Positions 25,621 to 35,999 of a stretch of 64,000 bases of DNA are shown here, piece after piece; the stretch's first letter is position 1; every line of letters starts with the position of its first letter. The notes under the pieces are model-generated. The model saw nothing but the letters and a program-made list of their open reading frames with translations, had not been told where the DNA came from and did not search any database. The position numbers and the translations under genes were made by a program. Source of the stretch: Gammaproteobacteria bacterium (GTDB taxonomy: Bacteria > Pseudomonadota > Gammaproteobacteria > Enterobacterales > Neiellaceae); NCBI GenBank assembly GCA_017425245.1, contig JAFOOX010000045.1, forward strand, positions 1 through 64,000, read 5' to 3'.

Positions 25621-26736
25621 TTAACGTTGTGCAGCGTTGATCACAGTGACCGACGCAGTTTGAGAAACATCACAATGCGGAATAACACCCTCGCGCCACA
25701 GGCAGAGCTGGCCGCTCTCTTCGGCCAACGCCGCCTGCAACCCAAGCAAACGAACGCCGCGTCCACCCGCCCTAGACCAAGCCTGGCCGACCAAGCGCTC
25801 GACAACCGCCGCTGACAACGGTTGATGGCCAGCGCTAATGGTCATCAGTACCCGGTCACTGAATTTGACCTTGAGCCCCCACCCCCGTACCACGCGCTCA
25901 CTGGCATACTTCTGCAACCGTCGCTGCAACTGGCGCAGCAACAGTAGTGTCTGCTCTTTCATATCCGAGGTGGTCATCAGGTCCTTTGCAAAGGTCGTTT
26001 CTACCCCCAACGACTTGGCCTCCCGAACTACCTGCACAGGCCGTTCGTCATCACCACTGGCAAAACGATGAAGCTGTTCACCCCAGCGCCCAAAGCGTTC
26101 AGCCAATACTTGCCGAGGCTGACATCGAAGATCGCCTGTGGTGCGCAGCCCCAGCGCCAATAGCTGCTGCTCCATCACCGGACCGACTCCCGGGATCGCA
26201 CGCACCGGCAGATCTGCCAGGATCAAGCCAACCTGATCGGGGGGGATCGTGCACAGCCCATCAGGTTTGTGACGTTCACTGGCCACCTTGGCCAAAAACT
26301 TGTTGGGTGCCACGCCCGCCGAAGCAGTCAACTGCAATTCGTCACAGATCGTCTGGCGAATGGCTTGTGCTATCCAAGTAGCACTACCGTGACAAAAGGG
26401 AGAATCGGTGACATCGAGATAAGCTTCATCAAGCGATACCATCTCGACTAACGGGGTAAAGCGCTCAAATATGGCGCGGATCTGAGCTGAGACGGCTGCA
26501 TAAAGACTATGACGCGGGGGTACGACCACCAGCTGCGGGCAGAGCTTAAGAGCATGCGCAGTGGCCATCGCCGAACGCACACCAAACCGCCGGGCGAGAT
26601 AGTTACACGTGCAGATCACGCCGCGCCGACCAGCGTCACCGCCAACCGCTAACGCCACCGACTTCAAATGTGGCTGCTCACGCATTTCAACAGCAGCGAA
26701 GAAGCAATCCATATCGATATGGATGATGCGTCGCAT
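25621..26736 (-). CDS. dinB: DNA polymerase IV (Y-family, translesion)
   Basis: A 371-residue Y-family polymerase. The start at 26736 gives the universal N-terminus MRRIIHIDMDCFFAAVEMRE with the first catalytic aspartate; the second acidic pair is in MVSLDEAYLDVT (about residue 100). The helix-hairpin-helix region AIPGVGPVMEQQLLALG and the little-finger domain follow. It copies past damaged bases at the cost of accuracy. An exact LexA box lies 28 bases upstream, so SOS control is very likely. The C-terminus (LCLWREGVIPHCDVSQTASV) does not show an obvious beta-clamp motif to my eye. Confidence 0.95.
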   Translation of the reverse strand: MRRIIHIDMDCFFAAVEMREQPHLKSVALAVGGDAGRRGVICTCNYLARRFGVRSAMATAHALKLCPQLVVVPPRHSLYAAVSAQIRAIFERFTPLVEMVSLDEAYLDVTDSPFCHGSATWIAQAIRQTICDELQLTASAGVAPNKFLAKVASERHKPDGLCTIPPDQVGLILADLPVRAIPGVGPVMEQQLLALGLRTTGDLRCQPRQVLAERFGRWGEQLHRFASGDDERPVQVVREAKSLGVETTFAKDLMTTSDMKEQTLLLLRQLQRRLQKYASERVVRGWGLKVKFSDRVLMTISAGHQPLSAAVVERLVGQAWSRAGGRGVRLLGLQAALAEESGQLCLWREGVIPHCDVSQTASVTVINAAQR

Positions 26737-26763
26737 CGCTGACCTCCTACCGCCCACCAATAA

Positions 26764-26779
26764 CTGTATATTCGTACAG
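26764..26779 (-). promoter_or_regulatory. LexA (SOS) box of dinB
   Basis: The sequence CTGTATATTCGTACAG is a full CTGT-N8-ACAG LexA site, inside a longer inverted repeat (AATAACTGTA and TACAGTTATT, about 26759-26784). It lies 28-43 bases before the dinB start. Confidence 0.9.
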
Positions 26780-26799
26780 TTATTGGTGACTGGCAAGAA

Positions 26800-27009
26800 T
26801 CAGCTGTCTGGACGTTGCTGTTCGCGCGCTTTGGCCATGGCCTCTTGGCGCTTGGCACAGGGGGTGTCGCAATCACAGGCTTTCTCGATCCCCACCGACG
26901 CCAAACCGCCACAACTGCCGGTAATGGTGCGCTTTTTGAGGATATAGCCGATACCCATGGCCAGGAACACCAGCAGGAACACAACGAAAGCAGCAATAAA
27001 GGTCTGCAT
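26800..27009 (-). CDS. nqrM: NqrM, Na+-NQR maturation factor
   Basis: A 69-residue protein with one N-terminal membrane helix (FIAAFVVFLLVFLAMGIGYI) and a cysteine cluster (GSCGG, then CDCDTPC). This is the DUF539/NqrM pattern; NqrM is needed to deliver iron to the Cys4 iron site between NqrD and NqrE. Its place at the end of the nqr-apbE operon supports the role. It starts 2 bases after the apbE stop. Confidence 0.92.
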   Translation of the reverse strand: MQTFIAAFVVFLLVFLAMGIGYILKKRTITGSCGGLASVGIEKACDCDTPCAKRQEAMAKAREQQRPDS

Positions 27010-27011
27010 GG

Positions 27012-28052
27012 TTAATCCTCTTTATTAATGGTGGTCAGGTAGGGAGCCATGGCGCTGCTTGACCATTCGATAAATGCATCGTCCTGCTTGAGGATCAACA
27101 GCACCGCCAAGCGTTGCTGCTCAGCAAGCTGCTTCGCCTGCTCCGGCCCCACGGCCATCAGTGCCGTAGCCCAGCCATCGGCGGTCATCGCCGAAGGATC
27201 AAGCACCGTGACTGAAACCATCAAGTGGTCAATAGGTTTGCCACTCTGCGGGTTGATGGTATGGCTGTAACGCTGGCCATCAATCTCGTAAAAATTGCGG
27301 TAATCGCCAGACGTCGCCACACCGATGTCGCGCAGTTCGATCACTCGCTCGACACTACGGCCACCACCGGCAACTGGCTTTTCAACAGCGATACGCCAAG
27401 GGCGACTGGCGGGATGCATACCCTTGACCCGCATCTCGCCGGTCACTTCCAACAGGTAATGGTTAACCCCCCACCCATCGATCAGGCTCGCTAGTCGATC
27501 GGCCGCGTGACCGGCTACCAGCGCCGAAAAATCCAGGCTGAGCGGCGGTATCACCTTGGCAAAGGTTGAATCCGTAACCTGCAACTTGTCGAGCCCGGTC
27601 ACAGCACGTACTGCGGCAATCGCCGTCTCATCCGGTAACACCTCAGGCTGTTGATGGCGGTCGAAACCCCAAAGTTTGAGCAACGGGCCAACGGTAACAT
27701 CCAGCGCACCGTCGCTTAGTTTGCCAATGCGCAGCGCTTCACGAGCCACCACCACCAGTTCGCTGGAGACGGCAACCGGCTCAGTGCCCTGCTGCTGGTT
27801 GAAGCGAGCCAGTTCGGAATCATCTCGCCAAGTGGAGAACTGCTGATCGATGTCGGCCAACAGGCGGTCAATCTGCTGTTGAGCATCGGCAGGCAGGCCG
27901 CCAGCAGGCGCAACCAGGCTCAGGTTGTAACTGCTGCCCATGGTTGGACCGGACAGCTGCAGCAACGGCTGCTGCTGTACCGGCTGTTCACAGCCAGCGA
28001 TGAAAAAAACCAGCCCGGTCAGGGCTGGTTTGAGGTACTGCAGCAATCGCAT
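27012..28052 (-). CDS. apbE: ApbE, FAD:protein FMN transferase
   Basis: A 346-residue lipoprotein or membrane-anchored enzyme with a signal peptide ending in FFIAGCEQP (lipobox cysteine near 20). ApbE motifs are TMGSSYNLSL near 36, DALDVTVGPLLKLWGF near 118, LDFSALVAGHAADRL near 176 and YSHTINPQSGKPIDHL near 260. It attaches FMN by a phosphoester bond to the threonines of NqrB and NqrC. In the middle motif the usual lysine of the GxxxKG-type segment reads ALVAGHAAD, as in part of the family. It sits 3 bases after nqrF. Confidence 0.93.
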   Translation of the reverse strand: MRLLQYLKPALTGLVFFIAGCEQPVQQQPLLQLSGPTMGSSYNLSLVAPAGGLPADAQQQIDRLLADIDQQFSTWRDDSELARFNQQQGTEPVAVSSELVVVAREALRIGKLSDGALDVTVGPLLKLWGFDRHQQPEVLPDETAIAAVRAVTGLDKLQVTDSTFAKVIPPLSLDFSALVAGHAADRLASLIDGWGVNHYLLEVTGEMRVKGMHPASRPWRIAVEKPVAGGGRSVERVIELRDIGVATSGDYRNFYEIDGQRYSHTINPQSGKPIDHLMVSVTVLDPSAMTADGWATALMAVGPEQAKQLAEQQRLAVLLILKQDDAFIEWSSSAMAPYLTTINKED

Positions 28053-28055
28053 CGA

Positions 28056-29282
28056 TCAGCCACCAAAGTCGTCGAGCAGGATGTTTTCCTCCTCTACGCC
28101 CAGGCCCTTGAGCATGTTGATCACGCAGGCGTTCATCACCGGCGGACCACACATGTAGTACTCGCAGTCCTCAGGAGCATCATGGTTCTTGAGATAGTTC
28201 TCAAGCAGCACGTTGTGGATGAACCCCGTGTAGCCGGTCCAATTGTCTCCAGGCTGCGGATCAGAGAGTGCCACATGCCACTGGAAGTTGGGGTTCTCTG
28301 CCTGCAGCATGTCGAAATCCTCGACATAGAACATCTCGCGTTTCGAGCGGGCACCGTACCAGAAGCTGATCTTGCGCTGACTCTTCAACCGCCGCAGCTG
28401 ATCGAAGATGTGACTGCGCATCGGCGCCATGCCCGCACCACCACCAATGAACACCATCTCGGCCTTGGTATCTTTGGCGAAAAACTCACCGAAAGGCCCG
28501 GAGATAGTCACCTTGTCACCCGGTTTCAGGCTCCAGATATAAGACGACATTTTGCCCGGAGGCGCCTTGGGGTTACCCGGCGGTGGTGTCGCGATACGTA
28601 CATTGAGCATAATGAGGCCAGCTTCTTCCGGATAGTTGGCCATCGAATAGGCGCGAACCACTGGCTCATCGACCTTGGACTCGATCTTGAAGAAGCCGAA
28701 ACGCTCCCAATCGCCACGATACTGCTCTTCGATGTCGAAGTCGGCGAATTTGATATGGTGAGCAGGAGCCTCAATCTGGATGTAACCACCGGCGCGGAAT
28801 GGGACTGCTTCACCATGCGGGATGCGGAGCTTCAGTTCCTTGATGAAGGTGGCCACGTTATCGTTGGAGATCACCTCGCATTCCCACTTCTTGATGCCGA
28901 ACACCTCGTCGTGGAGCTCAATCTTCATATCCTGCTTGACCGCCACCTGACAAGCCAGACGGCATCCCTCACGAGCTTCTTTTTTGCTGATATGAGAAAG
29001 CTCCGTGGGCAGAATGTCACCACCGCCTTCCTTGATCACCACCCGGCATTGGCCACAGGAGCCACCACCACCACAGGCAGATGATACAAAGATGCCATTA
29101 TCAGCCAACGCGCCAAGCAGTTTATTGCCAGCGCTGGAGATGATGGCTTTCGACGGATCATCATTGATACTAATGGTGATGGCACCACTGCTCACCAGCT
29201 TGGCTTTGGCTGCCAGAATGAATAGCACCAGCACAACCACGATCAGGGTGAACATCACCACACCGAGAACGATTTCTTGCAT
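28056..29282 (-). CDS. nqrF: Na+-NQR subunit F, NADH-oxidising
   Basis: A 408-residue subunit. It has an N-terminal membrane helix, a 2Fe-2S ferredoxin domain with [10 protein letters not shown] and a fourth cysteine in GCRLACQV, an FAD-binding domain ([12 protein letters not shown]), and an NADH-binding domain ending in [14 protein letters not shown]. It takes electrons from NADH into the sodium-pumping complex. It is the last structural subunit of the nqrABCDEF operon. Confidence 0.96.
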   Translation of the reverse strand: MQEIVLGVVMFTLIVVVLVLFILAAKAKLVSSGAITISINDDPSKAIISSAGNKLLGALADNGIFVSSACGGGGSCGQCRVVIKEGGGDILPTELSHISKKEAREGCRLACQVAVKQDMKIELHDEVFGIKKWECEVISNDNVATFIKELKLRIPHGEAVPFRAGGYIQIEAPAHHIKFADFDIEEQYRGDWERFGFFKIESKVDEPVVRAYSMANYPEEAGLIMLNVRIATPPPGNPKAPPGKMSSYIWSLKPGDKVTISGPFGEFFAKDTKAEMVFIGGGAGMAPMRSHIFDQLRRLKSQRKISFWYGARSKREMFYVEDFDMLQAENPNFQWHVALSDPQPGDNWTGYTGFIHNVLLENYLKNHDAPEDCEYYMCGPPVMNACVINMLKGLGVEEENILLDDFGG

Positions 29283-29303
29283 AAGTTCAGTTCCTCTGTG
29301 GTG

Positions 29304-29912
29304 TTACAACTGCACGCCGGAGAACGACATGAAGCCGAGGGCCATCAAGCCGGCGGTGATGAAGGTAATGCCCAGCCCGCGCAAGCCAGCGGGGACATCG
29401 GCGTATTTCATTTTTTCACGGAGACCCGCCAACGCCACGATGGCCAGCATCCAGCCAAGGCCGGCGCCGAAGCCATAGACAATACTCTCACCGAAGGCAT
29501 ATTCACGCTGCACCATGAAGGAGACGCCACCAAAAATGGCGCAGTTGACGGTGATTAGCGGCAAAAAGATGCCCAACGCGTTGTAAAGTGGCGGAAAGTA
29601 CTTATCGAGGGTCATTTCAAGCACCTGCACCAAGGCAGCAATGACACCGATGTAAGTGATGAACCCGAGGAATGACAGATCAGCATCCGGCAGGCCAGCC
29701 CAAGCCAAAGCCCCCTCTTTCAGCACATACTGATACACCACTTGGTTAACCGGTACCGAGATGGTCAACACCACCACCACGGCAACCCCCAACCCCAAAG
29801 CAGTTTTCACCTTTTTGGAGACCGCCAGGAAAGTACACATACCAAGGAAAAAGGCTAGCGCCATGTTCTCTACGAACACGGCCCTTACCAGCAGTGAAAT
29901 ATAGTGTTCCAT
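29304..29912 (-). CDS. nqrE: Na+-NQR subunit E
   Basis: A 202-residue membrane subunit with six helices. The start [20 protein letters not shown] and the [13 protein letters not shown] segment with its cysteine are typical, as is [11 protein letters not shown] with the second cysteine. These cysteines, with the matching pair in NqrD, hold the intramembrane iron centre. It follows nqrD by 3 bases. Confidence 0.96.
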   Translation of the reverse strand: MEHYISLLVRAVFVENMALAFFLGMCTFLAVSKKVKTALGLGVAVVVVLTISVPVNQVVYQYVLKEGALAWAGLPDADLSFLGFITYIGVIAALVQVLEMTLDKYFPPLYNALGIFLPLITVNCAIFGGVSFMVQREYAFGESIVYGFGAGLGWMLAIVALAGLREKMKYADVPAGLRGLGITFITAGLMALGFMSFSGVQL

Positions 29913-29915
29913 GGC

Positions 29916-30548
29916 TTACTCCTTCGGCTCTACCTGTTCCGGGCGCCAGGTGCGCACGGCCCAGATGATCAGACCAATGATGAAAAAGGCCGAAGGCGGT
30001 AACAGCAGCAGGCCATTACTAATGTACCAGCCACCATTACTGGTCAACTGCAGCACTTCGAAGCCGAAAACCGAACCCGATCCCAGCAGTTCCCGGATGA
30101 AACCCACCAGAAGCAGGATGACGGAATAGCCGAGACCGTTACCGATACCATCGAGAAAGCTCATCATGGGTGGACTCTTCATTGCATAGGCTTCGGTACG
30201 ACCCATGACGATGCAGTTGGTGATGATGAGGCCGACAAATACCGAAAGCTGCTTGCTGATCTCATAGGCGTAGGCCTTGAGGACCTGATCCACCACAATC
30301 ACCAGTGACGCAATAATGGTCATCTGGACGATGATGCGCACGCTACTGGGGATATGGTTGCGGATCATTGACACAAACAGGTTGGAAAAACCTGCCACCA
30401 GGGTCAAAGCGATACTCATCACCACAGCCGTTTCCAGCTTGGAGGTCACGGCCAACGCCGAGCAAACGCCCAACACCTGCAAGGTAATCGGGTTATTGGC
30501 AACGATCGGCCCAAACAGGGTGTTCTTGATCTCTTTGGTATCAGCCAT
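29916..30548 (-). CDS. nqrD: Na+-NQR subunit D
   Basis: A 210-residue membrane subunit. The start at 30548 gives [20 protein letters not shown], the normal N-terminus, and overlaps the nqrC stop by 8 bases. The conserved cysteines are in [15 protein letters not shown] and [15 protein letters not shown]. It is a structural twin of NqrE. Confidence 0.96.
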   Translation of the reverse strand: MADTKEIKNTLFGPIVANNPITLQVLGVCSALAVTSKLETAVVMSIALTLVAGFSNLFVSMIRNHIPSSVRIIVQMTIIASLVIVVDQVLKAYAYEISKQLSVFVGLIITNCIVMGRTEAYAMKSPPMMSFLDGIGNGLGYSVILLLVGFIRELLGSGSVFGFEVLQLTSNGGWYISNGLLLLPPSAFFIIGLIIWAVRTWRPEQVEPKE

Positions 30549-31332
30549 GGTTGTTGGCTCCCTGACGCAACTTGGCGAGGAATGGTCCAAAGCCGTATTC
30601 ACCCAACCAGAAGACAAAGGAGTTGTGCACCCCCTTGCTGGTCAGGGTGGCACCAGCCAGGCCATCGATCTGATAAGCGAAATTGGGATCGCTGGGATCT
30701 GCCGTTGACTTGAGCACTGTCAGTGCGACCTCGCCCTGATCATTGAACAGCTTCTTGCCATCCCACTGGGCAATCCACAACGGATTAACCACCTCACCTC
30801 CCAACCCTGGGGTTTCCCCTTGGTCGTAGTAAACGACAGACTTGGCCGTCACCCCATCTGGCTGAATGGCCAAGAATGCATACATGGTCGACCATAACCC
30901 CTGACCATGAATCGGGATCACATAGGTAGACACCGCGCCGGCATCATCGTGAGCAATATAGACGCTGGCCAGTCGGCTGATAGCTCGCACCCCGGCTATA
31001 TCAACCTCTGGCGGCACCGGCTGGGCAAATTCTTTGAGTTTGACTGCCTTACGTTGGTCAAAGGTATTGGGATCGACCTCATCGACAAAGTTACCCGTTG
31101 CCAAGTCAATTACCTTGGCATCGATGTATTTATGATAGACCTCGGGGATCCGTCCTTCAGGCGCTGCAATACCTGCTGCTGCCAGGATATTGCGCTGTTT
31201 GTCGAGAGCTCGTTGTTCAAGCTGCCGGGGCCGCAAGGACACTGCGGCAACCGACACCACCAGCGCACAAACCAAACAGGAAGCAACCACCACCAGCATG
31301 GTCTTGCTGAATGAATCGTTTGGATTAGACAT
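30541..31332 (-). CDS. nqrC: Na+-NQR subunit C, covalent FMN carrier
   Basis: A 263-residue subunit with one N-terminal helix ([20 protein letters not shown]) and a periplasmic domain. The FMN attachment motif is [12 protein letters not shown] near residue 225, where the second threonine is flavinylated by ApbE. The start at 31332 overlaps nqrB by 8 bases. Confidence 0.96.
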   Translation of the reverse strand: MSNPNDSFSKTMLVVVASCLVCALVVSVAAVSLRPRQLEQRALDKQRNILAAAGIAAPEGRIPEVYHKYIDAKVIDLATGNFVDEVDPNTFDQRKAVKLKEFAQPVPPEVDIAGVRAISRLASVYIAHDDAGAVSTYVIPIHGQGLWSTMYAFLAIQPDGVTAKSVVYYDQGETPGLGGEVVNPLWIAQWDGKKLFNDQGEVALTVLKSTADPSDPNFAYQIDGLAGATLTSKGVHNSFVFWLGEYGFGPFLAKLRQGANNHG

Positions 31333-32548
31333 ACCGTGCCTGTCTCCGCTTGATGTTGGACTGCGCCACAAAATAATCAAACAGCGGCGCAAACAGGTTG
31401 GCAAAAAGGATGGCAAGCATCATTCCTTCCGGATAAGCAGGATTGACCACCCGGATCATAATCACCATGAAACCGATCAGCGCGCCATAGAGATAACGGC
31501 CTTTATTGGTAAAGGAGGCAGACACCGGGTCAGTAGCCATGAACAGCCAGCCGATGGCAAAGCCACCCAGCACCAAGTGCCAATACCAAGGCAACGCGAA
31601 CAACGGGTTGGTGGTTGAACCAACAAGATTGAACATCAAGGTAGTGACAATCATGCCGGCTAACACTCCGACCACAATGCGCCAACTGGCAATGCGAGCG
31701 TAGATGATGATGGCGCCACCAATAAGCAGCATCAAGGTAGAGACTTCGCCAATGGAGCCCTGAATATTTCCAAGGAAGGCGTCCATCCAGGTGATGCCGG
31801 CATTTGCCAGCGCCTGCACGGCCCCCAGTGCCGGATCGGCCTGACCAGCAATCGACAGGGCAGTGGCACCAGAGAACCCGTCCACCGCCGTCCACACTGC
31901 GTCACCACTGATCTGGGCTGGGTAGGCAAAGAACAGGAAGGCACGGCCCGCCAGCGCCGGATTGAGGAAGTTGCGGCCGGTGCCACCAAACACCTCTTTG
32001 CCAATAACAATGCCAAAGGTGATACCGAGTGCTGCCTGCCACAACGGCAGCGACGGTGGCACGATCAGGGCAAAGAGAATCGAGGAGACAAAGAAGCCCT
32101 CATTGACCTCATGCTTGCGCACTGAGGCAAAGAGCACTTCCCAAAAGCCACCCACCACAAACACCGTCAGGTAGATAGGCAGGGCCCAGCAGGCACCATA
32201 GAGCATCATGCTGCCCCAACCGGCATCACCACCCAACTGCCCACCTAGCAGGTGGAACAAACCAACCTGCCATGCATCAGGCAGCTGATAACCGCCAGCG
32301 AGCGCCAGATTGGCCTGTTGACCTATGTTAAACCAGCCCCACAGCATCGCTGGCCACAGCGCCAAGTAGACGGTGATCATCATCCGTTTAAGATCGAGGT
32401 AGTCACGTACGTGAATGTGCTTACCTGTGACCTTGCCAGGGGTGTAAAAAATGGTGTAGGCCGCTTCAAACAGGGCATACCACTTCTCATAGCGACCGCC
32501 CGCCTCAAAGTGCGGTTCAATCTTTTCGAAAAACGCTTTCAGCCCCAT
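31325..32548 (-). CDS. nqrB: Na+-NQR subunit B, main membrane subunit
   Basis: A 407-residue protein with about ten helices. The start [20 protein letters not shown] is the usual one and lies one base after the nqrA stop. The FMN site is [10 protein letters not shown] near residue 230. NqrB carries covalent FMN and riboflavin and forms much of the sodium path and quinone site. Confidence 0.96.
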   Translation of the reverse strand: MGLKAFFEKIEPHFEAGGRYEKWYALFEAAYTIFYTPGKVTGKHIHVRDYLDLKRMMITVYLALWPAMLWGWFNIGQQANLALAGGYQLPDAWQVGLFHLLGGQLGGDAGWGSMMLYGACWALPIYLTVFVVGGFWEVLFASVRKHEVNEGFFVSSILFALIVPPSLPLWQAALGITFGIVIGKEVFGGTGRNFLNPALAGRAFLFFAYPAQISGDAVWTAVDGFSGATALSIAGQADPALGAVQALANAGITWMDAFLGNIQGSIGEVSTLMLLIGGAIIIYARIASWRIVVGVLAGMIVTTLMFNLVGSTTNPLFALPWYWHLVLGGFAIGWLFMATDPVSASFTNKGRYLYGALIGFMVIMIRVVNPAYPEGMMLAILFANLFAPLFDYFVAQSNIKRRQARYV

Positions 32549-32549
32549 G

Positions 32550-33893
32550 TCAGCCCTCCTTCTCAATCTGGTTAAGACAGGTGCGCAGGTAACTGCCGTA
32601 CTCGTACTTGCCTGGGCAAACGAAGGTACAGAGCGCCAGGTCCTCCTCATCCAGCTCCAGCACTCCCAGTTCCTGGGCGCTATCGACGTCGCCAGAGATA
32701 AGGTCACGCAGCAGCAGGGTTGGCAGCAGGTCAAGCGGCATCACCCGCTCATACATACCGATGGGCACCATCGCCCGATCACTACCACCGGTGGTGGTGG
32801 TGAAGGCAAAGCGCTTCTTGGGGAACAGATGGGACAAAAAGGCCCGGGTGACCGAAAACTTGTCGCTACCAGGTTTGAGCCAACCGATAAACTCCTTCTC
32901 GTCACCCTCCGCCAGCGCTGTCAGCTGCAGATGATAACGGCCGAGATAGCCCACAGGGCCTTCGGCGGTGTTGCCGGCCAGCACTGAACCACTGATTACT
33001 CGGTTGTCACCGGACATCAGCTCGCCGGCGGTCAGTTCGTCAATTGAGGCGCCCAGCAGCGTACGTACCAATCGCGGCTTTCCGACCTGAGGACCGGCCA
33101 TGCTGATCACCCGCTCACTGTTGAGCTGACCGGTCGTAAACAACTGGCCAATGGCAATGCAATCCTGATAGTTCAGGTGCCATACCGTTTTGTGGCCGTT
33201 AACCGGCTCCAGAAAATGGATATGGGTGCCGACCAGACCGGCAGGATGAGGACCGCTGAATTCGTGAGTCTCAACCCGTGCCAGGCTGACCGTAGGCACA
33301 GCTGACCCAGCCTTTTTACAGACATAGAGTTTGCCATCGGTCAGCCGACTGAGCACCGCAACACCAGACGCAAACGCGGCTTCATGGCCGGTGATCACCG
33401 TCGCCGGGTCGGCCGCCAGCGGATTGCTGTCCATGGCATTGATGAAGATCGCCCGCGGTACCGCATCGACTGCGGGCACCCGTGAAAATGGCCGGGTACG
33501 CAACGCAGTCCACAGTCCGGAGCGTTGCAGTTGAGAACGGACCAGCTCGCCTTCAAGGCTGGCCAATTGGCCCGGTTCGAACTGCTGGAACTCTTCTTGG
33601 GCGTCGCCATCAATACGGATCACCACCGACAGCAATGAGCGTTTGTCACCGCGGTTGATAGCCACCACTTCGCCAGCGGCGGGGGCAGTAAAGAAGACGC
33701 CGGAGTTCTTTTTGTCTTCGAATAGTGGCTGGCCCTTGCGCACCAGATCCCCTTCTCGGACCAACATGGTGGGACGTAGTCCCGCGTAGTCGTTGCCAAG
33801 CAGAGCGACATGGGAAAGGGCGGAGCCACTGTGAATGACCTGCTGCGGTGAGCCCGCAATGGGCAGGTCCAGCCCCTTTCTAATTTTGATCAT
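32550..33893 (-). CDS. nqrA: Na+-NQR subunit A
   Basis: A 447-residue soluble-side subunit with the typical start [19 protein letters not shown] and the [20 protein letters not shown] segment near residue 380. It contributes to quinone binding. It is the first gene of an eight-gene operon (nqrABCDEF-apbE-nqrM). About 200 bases lie upstream, before bolA; no operator was recognised there. Confidence 0.95.
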   Translation of the reverse strand: MIKIRKGLDLPIAGSPQQVIHSGSALSHVALLGNDYAGLRPTMLVREGDLVRKGQPLFEDKKNSGVFFTAPAAGEVVAINRGDKRSLLSVVIRIDGDAQEEFQQFEPGQLASLEGELVRSQLQRSGLWTALRTRPFSRVPAVDAVPRAIFINAMDSNPLAADPATVITGHEAAFASGVAVLSRLTDGKLYVCKKAGSAVPTVSLARVETHEFSGPHPAGLVGTHIHFLEPVNGHKTVWHLNYQDCIAIGQLFTTGQLNSERVISMAGPQVGKPRLVRTLLGASIDELTAGELMSGDNRVISGSVLAGNTAEGPVGYLGRYHLQLTALAEGDEKEFIGWLKPGSDKFSVTRAFLSHLFPKKRFAFTTTTGGSDRAMVPIGMYERVMPLDLLPTLLLRDLISGDVDSAQELGVLELDEEDLALCTFVCPGKYEYGSYLRTCLNQIEKEG

Positions 33894-34095
33894 AGCTACT
33901 CGCGTGTCGTTATTGGGCAGTATGGTAATGAACAGTCAGCAACCGGCGCAGCCCAAGATGTGCTGCACAGCCCCCCACCGTTCCCAAGCTTGAACGAAAC
34001 AGTCGGGATTCTAACCCAACCAATCCGGCAGATTAAGTTCAGTCGGGCAAAGTGTTAGCTGTATCCACAGGAAAGTGAACTCACGCCCGGTTCAG

Positions 34096-34443
34096 TCAGG
34101 TTACATCGGTAGCTGCAGGCGGCGTTGCGGCATCTCGCAACATGCCTCCCTTACATTTCGGCGATATCGGCACAGTGCCGAAATTGCTCTCCCATTCATC
34201 GGGGCTGTAGGTATGGAGCGCCAGAGCGTGCACCGGCCCAGCCAACTCATCGGCCAGTATGGCGTTCACCGTGCGGTGCCGCTGCAGCAAGCGCTGGCCG
34301 GCAAATTCAGCGGCAACCACAACCACCTTGAAGTGGCTTTCACTGCCGCTGGGCACGTTGTGGCGATGGCTCTCGTTGATCACCTCGATAAACAGGGGCG
34401 ACAACTGCTGCAACTTCTGTTCAATACGCTCGGCGACAATCAT
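34096..34443 (-). CDS. bolA: BolA-family protein
   Basis: A 115-residue protein. The start at 34443 overlaps the alkB-like stop as ATGA. The BolA fold shows IEQKLQQLSPLFIEVINESHRHNV, with the conserved histidine, and VAAEFAGQRLLQRHRTVNAIL. BolA partners monothiol glutaredoxins in iron-sulfur handling and affects envelope genes. The C-terminal 25 residues (KCKGGMLRDAATPPAATDVT) are an unstructured tail. Confidence 0.93.
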   Translation of the reverse strand: MIVAERIEQKLQQLSPLFIEVINESHRHNVPSGSESHFKVVVVAAEFAGQRLLQRHRTVNAILADELAGPVHALALHTYSPDEWESNFGTVPISPKCKGGMLRDAATPPAATDVT

Positions 34444-35051
34444 GGCTCTAACCTGTGGGCAGATGGGCTGATGATGGTTCTGAAGGTCAAGTTTATACGG
34501 GGATGCTGGACCCGCGCTTCTTTCGGTACCGCATGTGACCATTGGCGTTGGGTGTCACCCGCCATCACCAGCAGATCGCCGGTGGCCAGTGGCAGCTCAA
34601 AACGACACCCGAGCTGTTTATGGCGCAGCAAAAAACGCCGGGTTGCCCCCAGTGACAACGATGCAATCAGCGGTTGCGGGCCCAACTCAGGTTCATCATC
34701 GCTATGCCAGCCCATGTGATCGCCCCCATCGCGATAGAGGTTGAGTAGTACGCTATTAAAGCGTTGACCACAGGCCTCACTGACCTTGACTGCAACATCC
34801 GCAACCTGCGAACGCCAAGGGTCAGGTTGAAACAGGGTTTGCGAGTAGCGGTAACAGGCATCGGCATCGCCCATCCACCATTGACGGCGCGGTATGGCAA
34901 CCTCACGGCCATAGATCCGGATCGTGGGTTGCTGCCAGTGGCCCTGATCCAGCAATTGGCGAAGCAACACCCCGGCCTGCAGCGGTTCGACAAAGGCGGG
35001 CCAAAAAAGCAGTTCGCAATCGGCCAGCTGCCAGCGCAAAAAATGACTCAT
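34440..35051 (-). CDS. AlkB-like 2-oxoglutarate/Fe(II) dioxygenase
   Basis: A 203-residue protein with the AlkB-family iron and cosubstrate motifs: GWHSDDEPELGP (the HxD pair, about residue 115), a second histidine in RQWSHAVPKEAR (about 172) and the arginine-rich RINLTFRTI that binds 2-oxoglutarate. The size matches short AlkB or ALKBH2/3-like bacterial proteins that repair N-alkylated bases by oxidation. It is translationally coupled with bolA. Whether the substrate is DNA or another molecule is not determined by the sequence. Confidence 0.9.
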   Translation of the reverse strand: MSHFLRWQLADCELLFWPAFVEPLQAGVLLRQLLDQGHWQQPTIRIYGREVAIPRRQWWMGDADACYRYSQTLFQPDPWRSQVADVAVKVSEACGQRFNSVLLNLYRDGGDHMGWHSDDEPELGPQPLIASLSLGATRRFLLRHKQLGCRFELPLATGDLLVMAGDTQRQWSHAVPKEARVQHPRINLTFRTIISPSAHRLEP

Positions 35052-35140
35052 GCCTCACAGTTCCCGTTGGCGGCGATTGTTTGTAATGCGCCCCCCGCCC
35101 AGACTTGGCGGCCGCCATCACTGCCGTTGTTGTCTCGCAC

Positions 35141-35815
35141 ATGGACAGTTCTGTCGCACTGCAGGTTCTGGTCGTTGACAACGATCAGCAGGTTAGAGAT
35201 CTCATCGCCGATCTCCTGCATCGCCTTGGCCATAGCGTCTGCACCTTGGCCGATGGCCAAGGTCTGAGTGACCATCTGTTGGCTGTGACCAGCTTTATCG
35301 TGTTAAACCTGCATGGCGCCGAAGAAAGCGGATTGGCGCTGTATCAGCGTATTCGTCAGCGTTATACCACGCCAATGCTGATGCTGATCAAAGAGGCCGA
35401 ACTTGCGTCTACCCGCACTGCGCTGACCTGCGGTTTCGCCGATGTGCTGCTAAAACCGTTTTCCGCCAGTGAGCTGCTAACCAGCATGCGCCAGCTGCTA
35501 CGGCATGCTGGCCACGCCGATGCCGATCCTCGTATTGGCCGCTGGCGTTTCAATGGCCATACCCAGCAGCTGCATGGCGATGATGGACAGCTGCTGCAGC
35601 TGACCAGTGGCGAAGCAACACTGCTGATCGCTCTCCTCGCCCGCCGCGGAGAAGTGGTCAGCCGCCACTACTTGGCAACCCACCTGACTGGTGCACCAGC
35701 CGTTAGTGGTGATCGCGCCATCGATGTCCAGATCAGTCGGCTGCGGCGTCGACTTGGCGATGGCCATGGCATCACTACAATCCGTAGTCAGGGCTATCGT
35801 CTGGACCATGACTAG
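35141..35815 (+). CDS. Atypical OmpR-family response regulator lacking the phosphorylated aspartate
   Basis: A 224-residue protein with a receiver domain (VLVVDNDQQVRDLIADLLH) and a C-terminal OmpR-type winged helix (SGEATLLIALLARRGEVVSR, then DRAIDVQISRLRRRLG and IRSQGYRL). The receiver keeps the lysine (K105) but has asparagine (N56 in VLNLHG) where the phospho-accepting aspartate should be. The usual switch threonine is isoleucine in LMLIKEA, so it is unlikely to be switched by phosphorylation. No histidine kinase gene is adjacent. I use the ATG at 35141; an in-frame TTG at 35105 is possible. It is divergent from the alkB-like gene. Confidence 0.82.
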   Translation: MDSSVALQVLVVDNDQQVRDLIADLLHRLGHSVCTLADGQGLSDHLLAVTSFIVLNLHGAEESGLALYQRIRQRYTTPMLMLIKEAELASTRTALTCGFADVLLKPFSASELLTSMRQLLRHAGHADADPRIGRWRFNGHTQQLHGDDGQLLQLTSGEATLLIALLARRGEVVSRHYLATHLTGAPAVSGDRAIDVQISRLRRRLGDGHGITTIRSQGYRLDHD

Positions 35816-35999
35816 CCAAGGCTGGCGAATTTTGCCTGCGCCAATACTGTTAACACTGTTACCTGACCATACCCTTTGCTAGCTTGGCATTCAGGCATAC
35901 TGACGTGACGTTATGCCAAGCAAAATCTGGGAAAGCCGTCGGCAGCCCGCCCCACGCACGAACAATTTGAGCAGAGAATCACGCACAAGGAATATGGTA

